Shown: positions 39,201 through 53,238 of the stretch, one piece after another
Layout: the number at the start of each line of letters is the position of its first letter
Position numbering within the stretch: the first letter of the stretch is position 1
DNA from: Karalla daura
Taxonomy: Eukaryota; Chordata; Actinopteri; Chaetodontiformes; Leiognathidae
Length of the DNA: 64,000 bases
NCBI GenBank assembly: GCA_029224185.1
Contig: CM055188.1
Span: 12,219,497-12,283,496, forward strand
Reading direction: 5' to 3'
The notes under the pieces: generated by a model
Seen by the model: the letters and a program-made list of their open reading frames with translations, nothing else
Told to the model about the DNA's origin: nothing
Database searches by the model: none
Program-made: the position numbers and the translations under genes

Positions 39201-40912
39201 CCCAAATTTTGCATGTATGTATATGCATGAAATATAAATGTTGTGCTAATGGATAGATTGTCACTATGGTTACACGAGAAACAATAGAACCATTGACAAC
39301 TGGTACAAAGTTGATGCCAACACAAAAAAAAGAAGTCAATGCCTGCTTTTTTCAGTACCATGGGTACCTAATGTACAACTTTTTCCTTGGTGAACTGTGC
39401 CGAAAGCTGCGTATACATGTGTGACCAGTCAGCACGGAAGAACAATGCCAGATGTTAAAAAAAGTGGTACATTAGATACACAACACCTCAGTTTATCAAA
39501 GCCAGATAGTAGAAGTTGTGTGGAGATACTCTGCATTCTAGGTGGATGAATGCAGAATAACACCGAAAACTTGTAAGCTGAATACCGCAGTTACTGAATT
39601 TCTGTGCATGGATCATATACTGGAAGGCTAAACATCACTGTTGTTTGTGTTTTAATCTAAAATAGTTGATTGTTGTTGTTTTTGTTGTTATTTATGACCA
39701 TATTTAGAAGGGCAGTTTTGTTTATTTTTGTATACTGGAAGGCTATAGGCCACTGCTGTTATTTTTTTTATCATATTTTCTCTTTTTAGAATACTGTTTT
39801 TCACAGGTATTAATATCGATTACTGAAATTCTGGTATTGTGACAACTCTGTGCACAAAGCTGTATTCATTATACTGAAGACTAGAAACTATTGGACCATG
39901 CAATGTCTAGGTAAATCTTTTGCGTTAGTGCTGGACAGATATTCTGTTATACTTCTAATCCAGATTGGGGTTGGTGTTCATACAGTATGTAGTGCATGTG
40001 AGGAAGTGGCAGTATGTGATGTGTCAGTGGTGAAGTGAGAGTGGTAGAGTGCCAGTGGAATATACTAGTATCACCTGCATAGGGTAGCAGTAAGTTTCCA
40101 ACACAACAGTGGATGTACAGAGAACATAATAATCAGTCATGAAATGAAGACTGCAATGTCTGAAGACCAAGTCAAGTGTCTGTGTATGCGAGTGTGTGTG
40201 TGTGTGTTATCACTAGCAGCTGAAATCAGTCAAGGGTTGCCTCAATCCAACCCTACTGAATTTCAGGCCAGGAGTAAAACATTTCCCCAGGCAGAACAAA
40301 AGCCCAACACTGCTGCAAACCTCAGAAGCTAAGGTTGAAGCTATCCAAAAGTTCCCTTGTCCTTGAACGAAAAGAGAGGTGTGATCCTTCCTGGGACTAG
40401 CTGGTTGGTACAAGGTATTTGTGTGGCAGTTTGCAACAATGGCACCCCCACTTACCACACTAACCACTGAGACCGAGAGAAAACTTGTACCCCGGACTGA
40501 GAAATTATGAGAAGGCCATGACACACTTGGTCATGTTAGTTACCACCCGATCTGTCACTCACCATTCTGCCAATCATTGCAGTAAGGCAGGAAACTTTTA
40601 TGTTAGAGACTGAGAGGTATAGAGTCAGCCACCGCCTACTTCCTTGGTGGACTCAGTTGGCATCTGGCAGGTTGTTGGAGTAATTGGAAGAAGCACTGTA
40701 TTTCCTCTACAGTGTTAGTAATTTTTTTTGTACAAAGTATTTTTCCACATATTGTATTTTTTTTGCATCTTTAACCAACGCCATTAGATTTGAGCACAAT
40801 AAATCACCATAAAATAGAGTCTTTTGGCGACGCCATCATCTTTATTATTGGAGGTTGGAATAGTACCCTGCCACATCACCGCTTAATGGTCATACACACA
40901 CATGCACATATG

Positions 40913-40946
<34 letters not shown>

Positions 40947-43900
40947 AACTGACCAGGTTCATGAGCTTGAGTCCCTCCAGCAGCTTGCAGTTCCTGTTCT
41001 TCAGTCTGTGGGCTTCATCGATGACCACGCAGCGCCAGTGGAGCTTCTTGAGCTCCGGACAGTCAGCCATGATCATCTCGAAGGTGGTGATCACCCCGTG
41101 AAACTTCAGCACGCCGGGGATGGTGTTTCCCTGTGGGTGACACCAAGGCTGAGAACGGCACATTTCTAGAAAATCGACTTTACAACCTACGTGAAGGTTT
41201 TTATTTGCTTCAGCCACAACCTGAGTGAAGTATGCAGGTGACACCTCGCAAAAACTCATGGAGACACAAAAAAAAAAATCACATGATTAACCACCAAGTG
41301 CAGGGAAGAGGCTCTAGCCATGTACAGTGCTCGTATTTACCAGCCACATTTTACTACACCACCAAAACCACTGAAACACTAACCATCTCCGACAAATTGT
41401 TAATCTGCTGAGCGAACTTGAATAAAATTAACACAACTCAGCTTGAATACTGTATGTGCAGGAAGATGAATTTGCAACCATCAGCAGCATGCAGTATAGT
41501 CCTAGTACATCTGTATTCATCTGAGCTGCTCATGCAGCAATGAAGGCCCTGATATGCTATGAATATTCAAGCCAGACTGAGATAAAGAGAAGACTGCATG
41601 GTCAGACGTGGATCCATCCTGCAGGGAGTGAGGTCAAGAGTAGAAGAGCTCAGAGAGAGAGTATTTGTGTCACAGCCACAATGTTGAGACAACGCAAAAG
41701 TCTCTTAGAGGGAGTATGAACATGTGTGCAGGAATAAACCAAGATTATCTAAATGTTAAGGATTATTTTGACATCATGAGAGCAGAACAACTACAGCCAA
41801 CAATAAAGCATGATAACTTGCAAACAAAGCAAGTGACACAAACTATCTGGACAATCACCGTGAAATGGAAAGAATTCCTTGCAAATTATTAAATTCTGCT
41901 GTTCAATTGTTTTTTCTCTTAAAGTATTTAAACAATTTATGGAATTGCTCTTGCAGACACAGCTGCGCTCTGCCAACACAGCTTTCTGAAGGCTAAAGCT
42001 TTCTTCTCAAACGTTTGTATCCATCAGTAATCAGTCATGACAAACAAAGGGAAAGGACAAACAAAAGGCATTTTAACTTTGTCATGATTCATTGTTTGCA
42101 AATTTCTACCACACATCATTGTCTTCAGAAGGAATCTTAATAACAAAAGTTACGAAACAGAGTTTTCATGACAACACAAAGAGACAATACAGGTACAATT
42201 ATGTTGATGCTTACTTAAAATCTGTGAATACTACAGTGCAGCAGATCCCTGATCTAGTCCAATTTCAAAAAACGGTCGCAGCTCTCTGTTAAAACAAACT
42301 GTGAATATCTGCTTGTGTCACAACCTTTCCAGTATCTGTGTATGAAATCACTGTCACTCTACCTCATGACTCACATTAATAGACACTAAATATCAAGCAG
42401 TCATGAGGCACACTGACAATAATCAGTATTTCAATTAGCCTAATAATGTATGTTTTGTCAGGAAACCAGAGATCCTACAGAAAACCATAGTAGACATAGC
42501 GAGAACATGCAAGCACCATACAGAAAGGACCACACCTCAAGCTGTGAGACAACATTGCTACCCAGTAAGACACTGAACCACTCCTGAATGATAAGGTGAT
42601 ACAGAGGTGATTTGTGTATCATCACACCTTGTGCTTCAAGTGATGTGTATGCACAATAGGCATCATATTGTCTCAATTTTTTCCTCAAATTATAAAGCCT
42701 CTTCCACCTAACAATGGCTGTGACACTCTCGAAAGTAACTTGACTAATGAATTATGCTGACAGCAACATTAGTGAGTTATGTCATTATAAGTGAGCTAAA
42801 GTACAGGCTACTTGATGCTACATCGCTAGCAACAAAATGATGAAGAGTGTTAATCAACACAGAAAGTAGCTTTACTGTCTTACCTAAAGGCACAGTCATA
42901 GAAGATATTTCATTCATTAATTTTCTTGACCTACATTGTACCCAAACAGCATCACAAGGACCTCAGCACAAGTCACCAGTCCACTGCATAACATATGCAA
43001 GGATACACGCATGCATGCACTCACGCACGCACACACACACGCACGCACGCACACACACGCACGCAGTTCACTCTCACCCTCACACCAGTACCCAATTTAA
43101 AGTCTTCAACTGGCCTAAACATGTGTGTTTGTGGACAGTGGGAGGAAGCCAGAGTGGGAGGAAAAACCCATCAAAGAAAGCCCACGCACACCATGAGAGA
43201 ACAAGCAAACTCTGCATTGAAAGACCCGACTTGCCATGCAACCACATCAGTCCATTAGTCATTAGTGCATTCATCAAAAACAAGTGTGCAAGTTACAGAA
43301 GTTGCTGTTAACATCAATTAGAAAAATGCTAAGGCTTCTGCTGATTTGCTAGTGAAATAGGTGTATGTTGAGAGGACCCCTCTTCTGTAGCATTGCGAGA
43401 AAAAAGAATGTATGATATGCATGGAAAAACCTACAGTAAGTGGCTGGTTTTTAATGTACACAAATGTATATAATACATTCTAGTCTACATACTTCTTTTT
43501 TCACACTCACAACTGCCCTAGTTTGACTCCCCTTGATATGAAGGGTCATTTCCTCCTAAACTTCAGTAGCTTAGAGGATTTCATTCACAACTCATTGTGA
43601 CTTGAATACAAATGAAACGAGGTCACCCACAGCAGAGATGATATGCATGGATGGACAAACATTTCTTACCTGTGGGTCTCTGTAAAACATCTCGTACTGC
43701 AGGATCATCTGCCGGCTGATCTGTGAACCGTGATACACGATGACATTCATGTGTGTCCATGTGCGGAACTCCCTCTCCCAGTTGGTGATGGTGGACAAGG
43801 GGGCGATGATGAGGAAGGGGCCTCGGATCCCCATGTTGAAAATCTCATAAAGGAAGGTGATGGACTGGATGGTCTTTCCCAACCCCATCTCATCTGCCAA

Positions 43901-46900
43901 GATGCAGTTTTTTCTGAAAAGTAGGGGGGAAAAAATGACAGTTATTATTAATAATATGCCAATAATAAGAATAATAATAAGAATAATAATGGACTGGTGG
44001 CGTGTCCGGGCTGCATATCTCGCACTTTCACTTTATGTGTCTTCTAGTCTACAGATGGGGTCGAGAGTGTTGGTTTTGAAGACCAGTGCAACCTCTGTGT
44101 CTGACTGTACTTTGCTTCGTGTCTGTAAAGCTTCTCTGGATTGTTCTAGACTGCCTAAAGCGAGCTAAAGCTCAGAACAACTTTGTTAAAATTGCTCACC
44201 TGTTGTACCAGTTAAACAGCAACCAGTTCATTCCCTCTAACTGGTATTCTCTGAGCTGATTCCCATTCCGATAATCTCTGGAGTTCTCCAACTTCAGCCA
44301 TTTATCTGGGGGAGGACGCTCCTGCAAAGCACACACATATATACAGCATTATCTCTGTCATTCCCAAAACAGAAACGCAAGTGACCAATAACCAATACCA
44401 AACCAATGACTACATAATGTATTGTATGTATTGTAATGTAAAGCTTCATCAAATATTAGTGCAATTAGTAAAATACAATTATTACAAAAAACTTTTAATA
44501 CATGAAAACCTGAGAGTACATATCCACACCACACAGGTTTTATAGGCAACAACGGAAAGAGAAAAACATTGTACACAAAAGTAATTTGGTTCCCCTGATG
44601 AACCGGAAAGAAAATAAAACACTCGACCCAGTTTTCACAGAAAAGAGCACTAGACTCTTATTTTGGGTTTTGTGTAAAAGCATCATGAGGATGTTGATGC
44701 CAAGGTGTAATAGGAAATAATTCACATTTTGAAAGGAATAGTGGCTAAAAAGCAAACATAATTCATCCATCTCACAGTGAAAAGAAATTAGCTGATTCAA
44801 GAGGCAATTTTGTGTTCACTGAAAAAAAAAATGCAGCCTCATATTGGCCAGTATACTAATGGCAAAAATCAAATTTCTTTGTCTTGCTCATTTGAAATAG
44901 TCCTTACTTTGCCTGACTGTTACCGACTCTGAAAGACTAGGCACTGAAGTGGTTCAGAGAGCATAGATTTCTCTATGAGGATTTCATAGAAAGCCTTAAT
45001 GCATTCTGCAAAAACAAAACATAGTAGAGCAGATTGAGCTAAACTGTACTTTTACAATAAAGGAACACTAAACTCACAACACTAAACTGCCATTTACTTA
45101 AATCCCCTCACGAAAATAAGAAACCATTTATAGTTTAAAGCTTATTTATTCAATTTATAGTACCTGCTATAAATAGCATAAACTAGGTTTAAGCAGCATA
45201 TGCTGCATATTTGCACATATTTGCACTATTCTGTGTCCAAATCTCATATCAAACTGCAGTTTTTCTCATCTTGTTTACTCCTGCCCTGTGATGTTTTCAC
45301 TCACCATGTGCCTGAGGTCTGCCGGCAGTTTCTGGATCTCCTCAAACTCTTTGATCTTCTCTGGGTCCAAGTCCTCCTGGAGTTCCCACGTTGCCTCCTC
45401 GTATGAGAGACTGCACCACTTAACGAGGTAATGGGTCACCTCCTACATCATACAGAAAAAGTGTGTATATATACGAGTGCTCTCCCTCAGCACCGAGAGC
45501 CCTCAGTAATAACTGCTCTGGTGCCAGATAAATGCGTCTGAGAGTGTGTGTCCATGTTTCTCATACTTCTCCAGTCTCTGTGTCTGTGGTGACAGCCACT
45601 TCCAGCACTCTGTCCACCTCCACGTAGTCTGGGTTAAATAAGTCCTCATCGGGCTGCAAAAAGGAAAATGGGGATAAGAAAAGATTATTGGTCATTCAGT
45701 GCATCAGTGCATACCAGGGCACATCAAAAAGTAGAGGGTTATTAATTACATTACATTACTGTGGAATGCAATCTTATTTACTACTAAAGCCACATCTTCC
45801 ATAAATTGGGTAGCCAAAATAATAAATGATGAAAAAAAAAAATCAAACTGCACTTCTACAACACAGCTGCTTTGCCTACTATGATTTAAAGATTTAAGGT
45901 AACCTCTTCATCGAAATATCCTGTCAAGTCAGCCTGAGTTGGACCAAATGGCTTCAGGAGCAGTAGTTCTTAGTACTAAATGGAAAAGAGAAGAGTCAGT
46001 GATAATTACCTCACTGAAAAGGTGTTTCATCTGAGCCTGTTTGGTCCTGAAGCGTTTGATCTTCTGGTGGATCCTGGGATCTTTCTCCAGCTCTTCCAGA
46101 GTGGCCCACTTGCAGTGTAGGTAGGAACTAACACAACAGAGCAATTAAGATATTTAGTTTAAAATTAAGGATAAATAAGATAATACTCAAACAACAAGAT
46201 TTTATTTGTCATTACTCTGACATCAGCATCTTAAAAGCAAGTTGATTGTTAAATAATTAAGATTTAAATCTAGAGAAAGTCTGTTTGTCGAAAGAGAAAG
46301 CGCCCTAGAATTAAAGATGTCAAATGATGACAAAAGGTTTATTCATACAAGGTGAAGTGAAGTGTGCTCTAAGAGGATGCTCTCATTGTGGGCTGTGTAG
46401 ACTCTATAGGTCTTATGATAAGCCACACTGTTCCACAGGGTCATGAGTATCCAGCTTCTGGCAACAGTTTTGTTTGTGGTGTTCCTCAAAACATGTCCCT
46501 GAATCAGAAGGCCATAACAATGTTATCAGAATGACTCCCGATAACCCTGCAAGACAACATGGTCACACCACCATATGTTGTCTCAAAGAACGATAGTCAC
46601 TCTCTGCTCTCACAGTAACCTTCAAGCCTAACCTGATCCCTGTGAATCCCATTGTGTGATAGTTGAAGACTTCTGTGGCTACAGTTTTATTTAGAATAAA
46701 AACTGCAATGTCACTACAGAACACTACACTACACTGCATGTGTACTGTTCAGTTACTTAAATCCCGACTAAACTTATGTATTTATAATAATGCATGCTTT
46801 ACGATGGTAATTCTTACACTATAAATATTTTACTTTGTCCACATATCTATGTCTTTATCAGCTGTGAATACATAATTCTAAATGAAGTCAGGGAAAAGTG

Positions 46901-48306
46901 AAGCCCTCACAATCGTTCTGCCCGATTCAACTCCAGCAAATGCTCCATGTTTTATTCATCACCCCTGGGAATAAATTATGATCATAGTAATGACAGTATC
47001 TGTGCAGGGCCTTTCTTAAAGACACAAAGTACTGAGACAAACACAGGGATCTCCTGGGACCCTCACACTGGCTGTTAAAGAGAGCCACGGCTGGTGAGAG
47101 GATAAAAAACTCAGTGGAGAAGCTCATCACCGACTCTGGAGAACAAACCACTGCTAACTGCACGCAGCCTGTGTGTGCAAGGTCATACTCCCCAAGAGAC
47201 AGCAATGTCATAAAAACATCAACTAAGCAGCTCCCATACAGTCAAGACACTGTTTAAATAGTTTCTATCAATCACAAGGGCGCAAAAATTTCCACCACTT
47301 ACTGTCACGCAACCAAGTTCACCATATCTTTTGTCCAGATTTCATGTCGTGTTTTGTCAACAAAAACTTGTGACGAGTTTACAAATCACAATACTCCCTC
47401 TGAAGAAGGCATCATTTTTATTACAACATGAGCATGATCTTCCCTTCTCCACAGAGGACTCCCAGAACCCTCACCTGAAGATCGCAGTCTGTAATACTGG
47501 GGAGGTAAAATTTCAATTTCAACAACTCCAAATCCATAAATGTGGTTTTAATGGCAATGCTGTAGGCCTGATGACTGATGACCATGTCCTGGGAACTATC
47601 TGTTCTTAGCCTGGAGGCTAAATAACACAGAGGCTAAATTTATCAAGGTAATTTATGAAATTTGGTCTTTGTTTTACTGTTTTACTGGATTTAAGAGCTG
47701 CTTTTTGACACAGTGGATCAAACATCTTTATCACAAAGGCTAGGAGGCCAGGTAGGACTCTACCACTGTCAACCTGACCTGACCAACCTGACCAACTACC
47801 ACCTGACCACTGAGCTGCAGGTTTACTCTGTGCACCTTCAGTGTGTAAAACAACCCAAGACAACATCACATGCTGCTCACACCACACATTGACACCTGGA
47901 AGCTGCCCAAGGGCATCAGAGTTGGACTCTAATATCACATTTCCACAAATACATGATCTGAAGTCAGATTCATCAGACATGTTCAAGCACTGTTGAGGTC
48001 CAGTTCAGGCCAACCTGCCACTTAATGCCAAAACTGCTGTGAGGCAGGTATCACCAAAAATGTTATTGCTACATGTTAAATGTTACATATAAAATACAGA
48101 TGTATAAGGAAAGAGTGTTAGAGGGACTCACAAATTTCTGTACTTGACATAAAACTCCTCTGTCTCCTCCGCTTGGTCCTCTGATGATGATGACGTCTAA
48201 GGAGGGAGATGAAGGAGACATAAATACCCACACAGGAGCAGGGGGATAAAAAACAGCACAAAACATTTATAACCTGCAAAGGTTGTTTCATTCATTCATG
48301 AAATTA

Positions 48307-48358
<52 letters not shown>

Positions 48359-51300
48359 TACGTGTGGCTCTGTGCAAGGGTGTGTGCTCTCTGTTTCTTA
48401 CCTCTTTCTTGACTACTCTAACAGAGAGAATTTTCTCAATGATGTTGGCCTCATCCTCAGGAGGTTCCTGAAGCAGAGAAGCAGAAAAGACTTTCTGTAA
48501 AACTTGAGGTCAGTCTGTGCTCGTATAGCAGCACAAAGACTTCAATCTAAACGTCACATGTTTAAATCATGGAGGACTGCAGACAGTGCGTTAAACTCAG
48601 CAGAGGCTGTGTGCAGTGAAAGACCGCCTCCGATACGACAAACTTAAATCAAACTGAGTCAAACCAGTTTCAACAACACTTATTATGTATGACAGAGTTA
48701 CGACACTAGACACAAGAAGCTGAGTGTCACTGTAGAAATTGTTTTACTCTATCCTGAAAGATATATGTGTAATAGTTAGACAATGATGGAATTTAAAGCA
48801 GCTCTACCGTCGAACACTAAAAAAAAGAAATGGATATTTTATTTGTAGACAAGGCAATAAAATGTGTGGTGTCACTTTGTGATGAAAAACATATTTAATG
48901 TACAGAACTTCCTCATCTCCTGAAGAAGATAAAGCAGCAAGTGACAAGAAAAGAAACTGATGAAAAGATTGAATTCAAAGGGGAAACCAGAGTATGGCAG
49001 CCTGTGTCCCTCCTCACCTCAGCCTGCCATGCCAGTGCAGTGGCATTGAGTGCCGAGATGCGACCTGCTCCAAGGACTGCGATCGTCTCTCCATCATCAT
49101 CTACCACCTTAAAGTCCAAATCCTCATTGTACTTCCTCCTCTTGACCTGACGTCCCGATCGCCGCTTCTACAGAACAGGAGTGAGATCAATGAAAAGAGA
49201 AAAGATGAAGCCAAACCAAGGCCCTCTGGCTTCCTTTAACAATACTTTTCAGGGTGAATTCAATGATTTTGCTGATATACAACATTGGTACTTGATTGAT
49301 ATTTACATTTCACATGAGTTCACATGAATTCTTTTAAAATGTTCTTTTTGTACGTCACAACAACCAACTCTCATCCATCCACACACATTTATACAACAGT
49401 GACAGAACTTCCATACTAACACACACGCACTAACACACACTGATTATTGGTGCAGGAACAGCTCTAGCGATTTTGGTGCTAGTGTTATGGTTTTTCAGCA
49501 AATTCCTCTTAAAATGCTATTACATATATAACACCACATAAGGTATATTAGTTATCAAATCACTTATTATGCAGCAGCTTTGAGAGATGAACAAGTTGTC
49601 CTCTATTTTTATGGCAACAAGAACATCTTTACAATTTAAAAGAAGGATGTTTTTTTCCTGTCACAACATTTCAAAAGAGGTCCAAATTATCCCGTCGAAA
49701 AAAGAAAAAAGGAACTCATTCTGCCCACTTACTGCATTATCCAAGGGGTCTTGGCTGTCCTCTCCACCCACGTTGAGGGCTGACATTGAGGTAGTGTCGT
49801 CACTCTCCACCCCCTCCTGGACAGCCACTTCCTGGTTTCTCCTCTTTCCCTTCTTCTTCTTCTTCTCCACCACCACAGGCACCATGCCAGGATCTCTGGG
49901 AGGAGAAGAATTCTGATGAGTAATTAGCAGCTGTAGTAGCCTGCAGCAGGGTTTTCTCTCTCCGCCAGAGGCATGAACCTCTACTCCTCCCCGACAACTC
50001 TCACATGGTTGCGTAAGACAGATAAATCTGGTACGAGGGTTTTATCCACACTTTGTTAGAATGGCTCCAGATAGTTATTTACCAATCACACAAATAAAGG
50101 ATAGCCACTGGCAGGTCACTGAGACCAAACGGTGAGACTGTGCTAGACCTGACACTGAAGTAAACTGGAGCCAGATTCCTTAAATGGTTTGGAAATCGGA
50201 GCAGAGGAGCTGGCTGAAGGCACATGGGGACCTCCTGACCCATAACACCTCTAAAAATGTGAGAATTATTTGAAAAGATACATAAATAGATCGTTTATAA
50301 CACTGTGAAATCTTCCACCGCGGGGCCAATGAAAGAATACTGTAACTCCATACTCTCAGGCAGACAGACAGGTGGGAACATGTATACTGTACATCCAGTT
50401 TCTAATATCTCCATTGTTTGCTAAACATGCATATCGTTCACGTTTGATTCCATTCACGTCACCACAAACTGTCTAATATTTACATCCCCGGTCACTCTGC
50501 TGATCCAACATATGAACAATAACACAATAACAGCTACAGCAATTTTCTGTCACTGTCTGTCAATCTGTCCAGTATTTTCTCTCATGCACAGATTATTTAT
50601 TTATCTATTTACTGAACAAAGCATCAGTAAACACTGACAACACTGATCAGTGTTTCCCAAACCCTAAAACAGTGTTCTGAGATTACTCTTTTTTTTATCC
50701 ACACACCAATGAGTTTCAGTTTACTTTCACAAAAGAGGAAACAACTACAGAACAGCCACACTGACTTTTTCCAGACAACATTTGTATTAATATATACAGT
50801 GACCGATATTTTTACTGAGGGAGTTGAGGGTGAAAACTTGAATCACATTAGCGTTTATGTTTTATTAATTGGAAGGAAGAAGCTTTTAGCCAGGCTCAAC
50901 ACAGCAGTAGCCTCATCTACATGCCTTCATCACATTATCATGGATTTACTAAATCCTGCTTAAAACTTGTGAACCACTGTCTTCTCTCACATTCATATTA
51001 CTCTCAAAACTGAGCAACACAATCAGCTTAATGTGATTATCAAAAATAATATAATTTAAATAGTGGGAAAAGCTAAAAAGTAGATACTAGTTCATTTGTC
51101 CTGTGTGATCAAATAACATAAGTGCGCCTATGAAGTCATCTCTCTATGACAATAGAAATGCTTAAAGAAAACCAAACATAATAATTGTGCAGACAAACTA
51201 CTCACCCGTGCAGATATTTACTGCTGTTTACTGCTGTTCAAGCGTGAAGGCTCTAGTTTAACTGAGCCACACGACTTAAGTGAGCTGGAGATAGAGTCTA

Positions 51301-53200
51301 GCAGACCCGCACCATACCAGTTGGGACAAAGAGGAAAGGATAATGGATGGATGGATGAGCAAGTTATCAAAGTGAAGGTATGACAATTTTAAGTGAGAAT
51401 TATTTAATGCCGTCTAGTGGCACAGTTTTGATCATAATGCCCCATTTCTGCTTGTAAATTATTGGAAATCCTGAACACTGGATCTTTATTGATGAATAAT
51501 AATGGGATCATGAAGTCCCGGTCTGCTCTAAGGAGCTAAAGTCTATTGTGAGGTGCAAACAGATGTAGTGGCTGTGGTGAGTGGACAGTTACAACTACTA
51601 ATTTTTCAGGAGCTTCTTAACCGCTGTGTTGAGACACACAAAGTGAGCAGCGATACAAGACAAAACAGCAGCTCAAAATGGAAATAAAAGTGCAGCTCTT
51701 ACAGCTCCTTTTTGTCTCCTCTTTATATCATTGCCTCATTATCTTTCATTACCCCGCTTCTCTCCCATTGTCTCTCCCTCACAATCATCAGAAACTTCTT
51801 TCTCTGCTTGACTCATCCGTTGGAGTGAAGCTCTTGTCTGCCACTGCTCTATGCATTTCTAGCATCTATGACTCATTTAACAGGACATATGCAAATCCCA
51901 TATTACCACATCTACCTGTGCAAGGATCCACCATTGGCCTTTTACATAGGTAGTGACTGAAATACAAATGAAGTACAACTGAAAAGCTAAGCACAGCTGC
52001 TCTGTTGATGGGACACAGATCTCCAACCTTCACTTCACGACCACCTCCCAGCTAAAGAGGATATCAGATGAAAGTGGATTCAATTTATTTTCGATGGACG
52101 TGTTCCAACTTCAGTCACAAAAGTGTTTTTGTACAATATGGAGGATTGTTTGTGTTGGAGTTTGATGTCTTTAGTATGATGCATGATGTATAAGAAATGG
52201 AATAAAAACTTAAACAACAAAAATTACTTTGTTTCTGCATCTGTGGCTCTATGGCAAATAAGTTGACCCCAAGTATTTAACTTGTAATGTGAAAGGATGT
52301 GGAGATCTTCTAGCTTCCGACTGTGAATCACCATTCGATAATTCACAGCCATTCAACAATTTCCCTGCTCGGATAAATAAAGCACTTCTCTATTTATCTA
52401 GCTATGAATCATTGCCATTTGTAGAGGACACAGTATGAAACAGCCTCAGCGGTTCACCGGTTGTGAACCATTCTTTGACCATGAATATGCAAAAGACGCT
52501 GCATTTCTCTCTCACTGATAAACTGGTGGATAAAGGCTGCTGCTCTGCTCAAACATTCAGCAATTCGGCAATCATTGCAAAGCATTGCTAAACACCGAAG
52601 ACATGTTCATTTGTAGAAACTTTTTGGTGAACTGTGTTCTAATAGTTAAGAATCTGGCTTTGAAACAGGGTTATCAGCCAATTTCTCCCTGGTAGCTCCA
52701 CCCCCCCCAAAGGGATCAATCACTTAAATCTTAATAGGAGTATCAACTATCATTATTATTCGTTATTATGCTAAAAGGAGCATAGTATGTCTGTTTTAAA
52801 AATCTATATTTCACTTATAGAAATGTCTGCTGTCAGTTCTAGAGGTGTAGGTTACATGTACAAAGGACTCTAATCACATATTTTCACTTTTGATTTCCAG
52901 CTTTCAGCTATCAGTTTGTTTATCTTCCACAGACAGGATGTCAGCTCCGGTTTTGAAAACCTGGACAGTCAATTCACTCTTTTGCTTGTTTCAAAGGCAA
53001 CAAAATCCACGGGCTCTTTGATGATGTATCCCATTTTGTATAAATGAGGGACTCTTCAACACTGTGTCTGATTTCCCAGGAAATGACTCAAGAGGATACA
53101 TAAATAAAGCCTTTCAGAGAGATATTTGTTACTGAGGCGGTTTCTGTGCTTTGTCCTGTTTGCTATACCTCATCATGGTCCACTTCTTAGGGTCTCTCTC

Positions 53201-53238
<38 letters not shown>

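Larger units (their letters stand above)
41131..43669 (-). other. chd6 intron 11 (2.5 kb)
   Basis: Non-coding sequence with two reverse copies of the teleost interspersed repeat and a CA/CG tract. No other feature seen. Confidence 0.8.
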
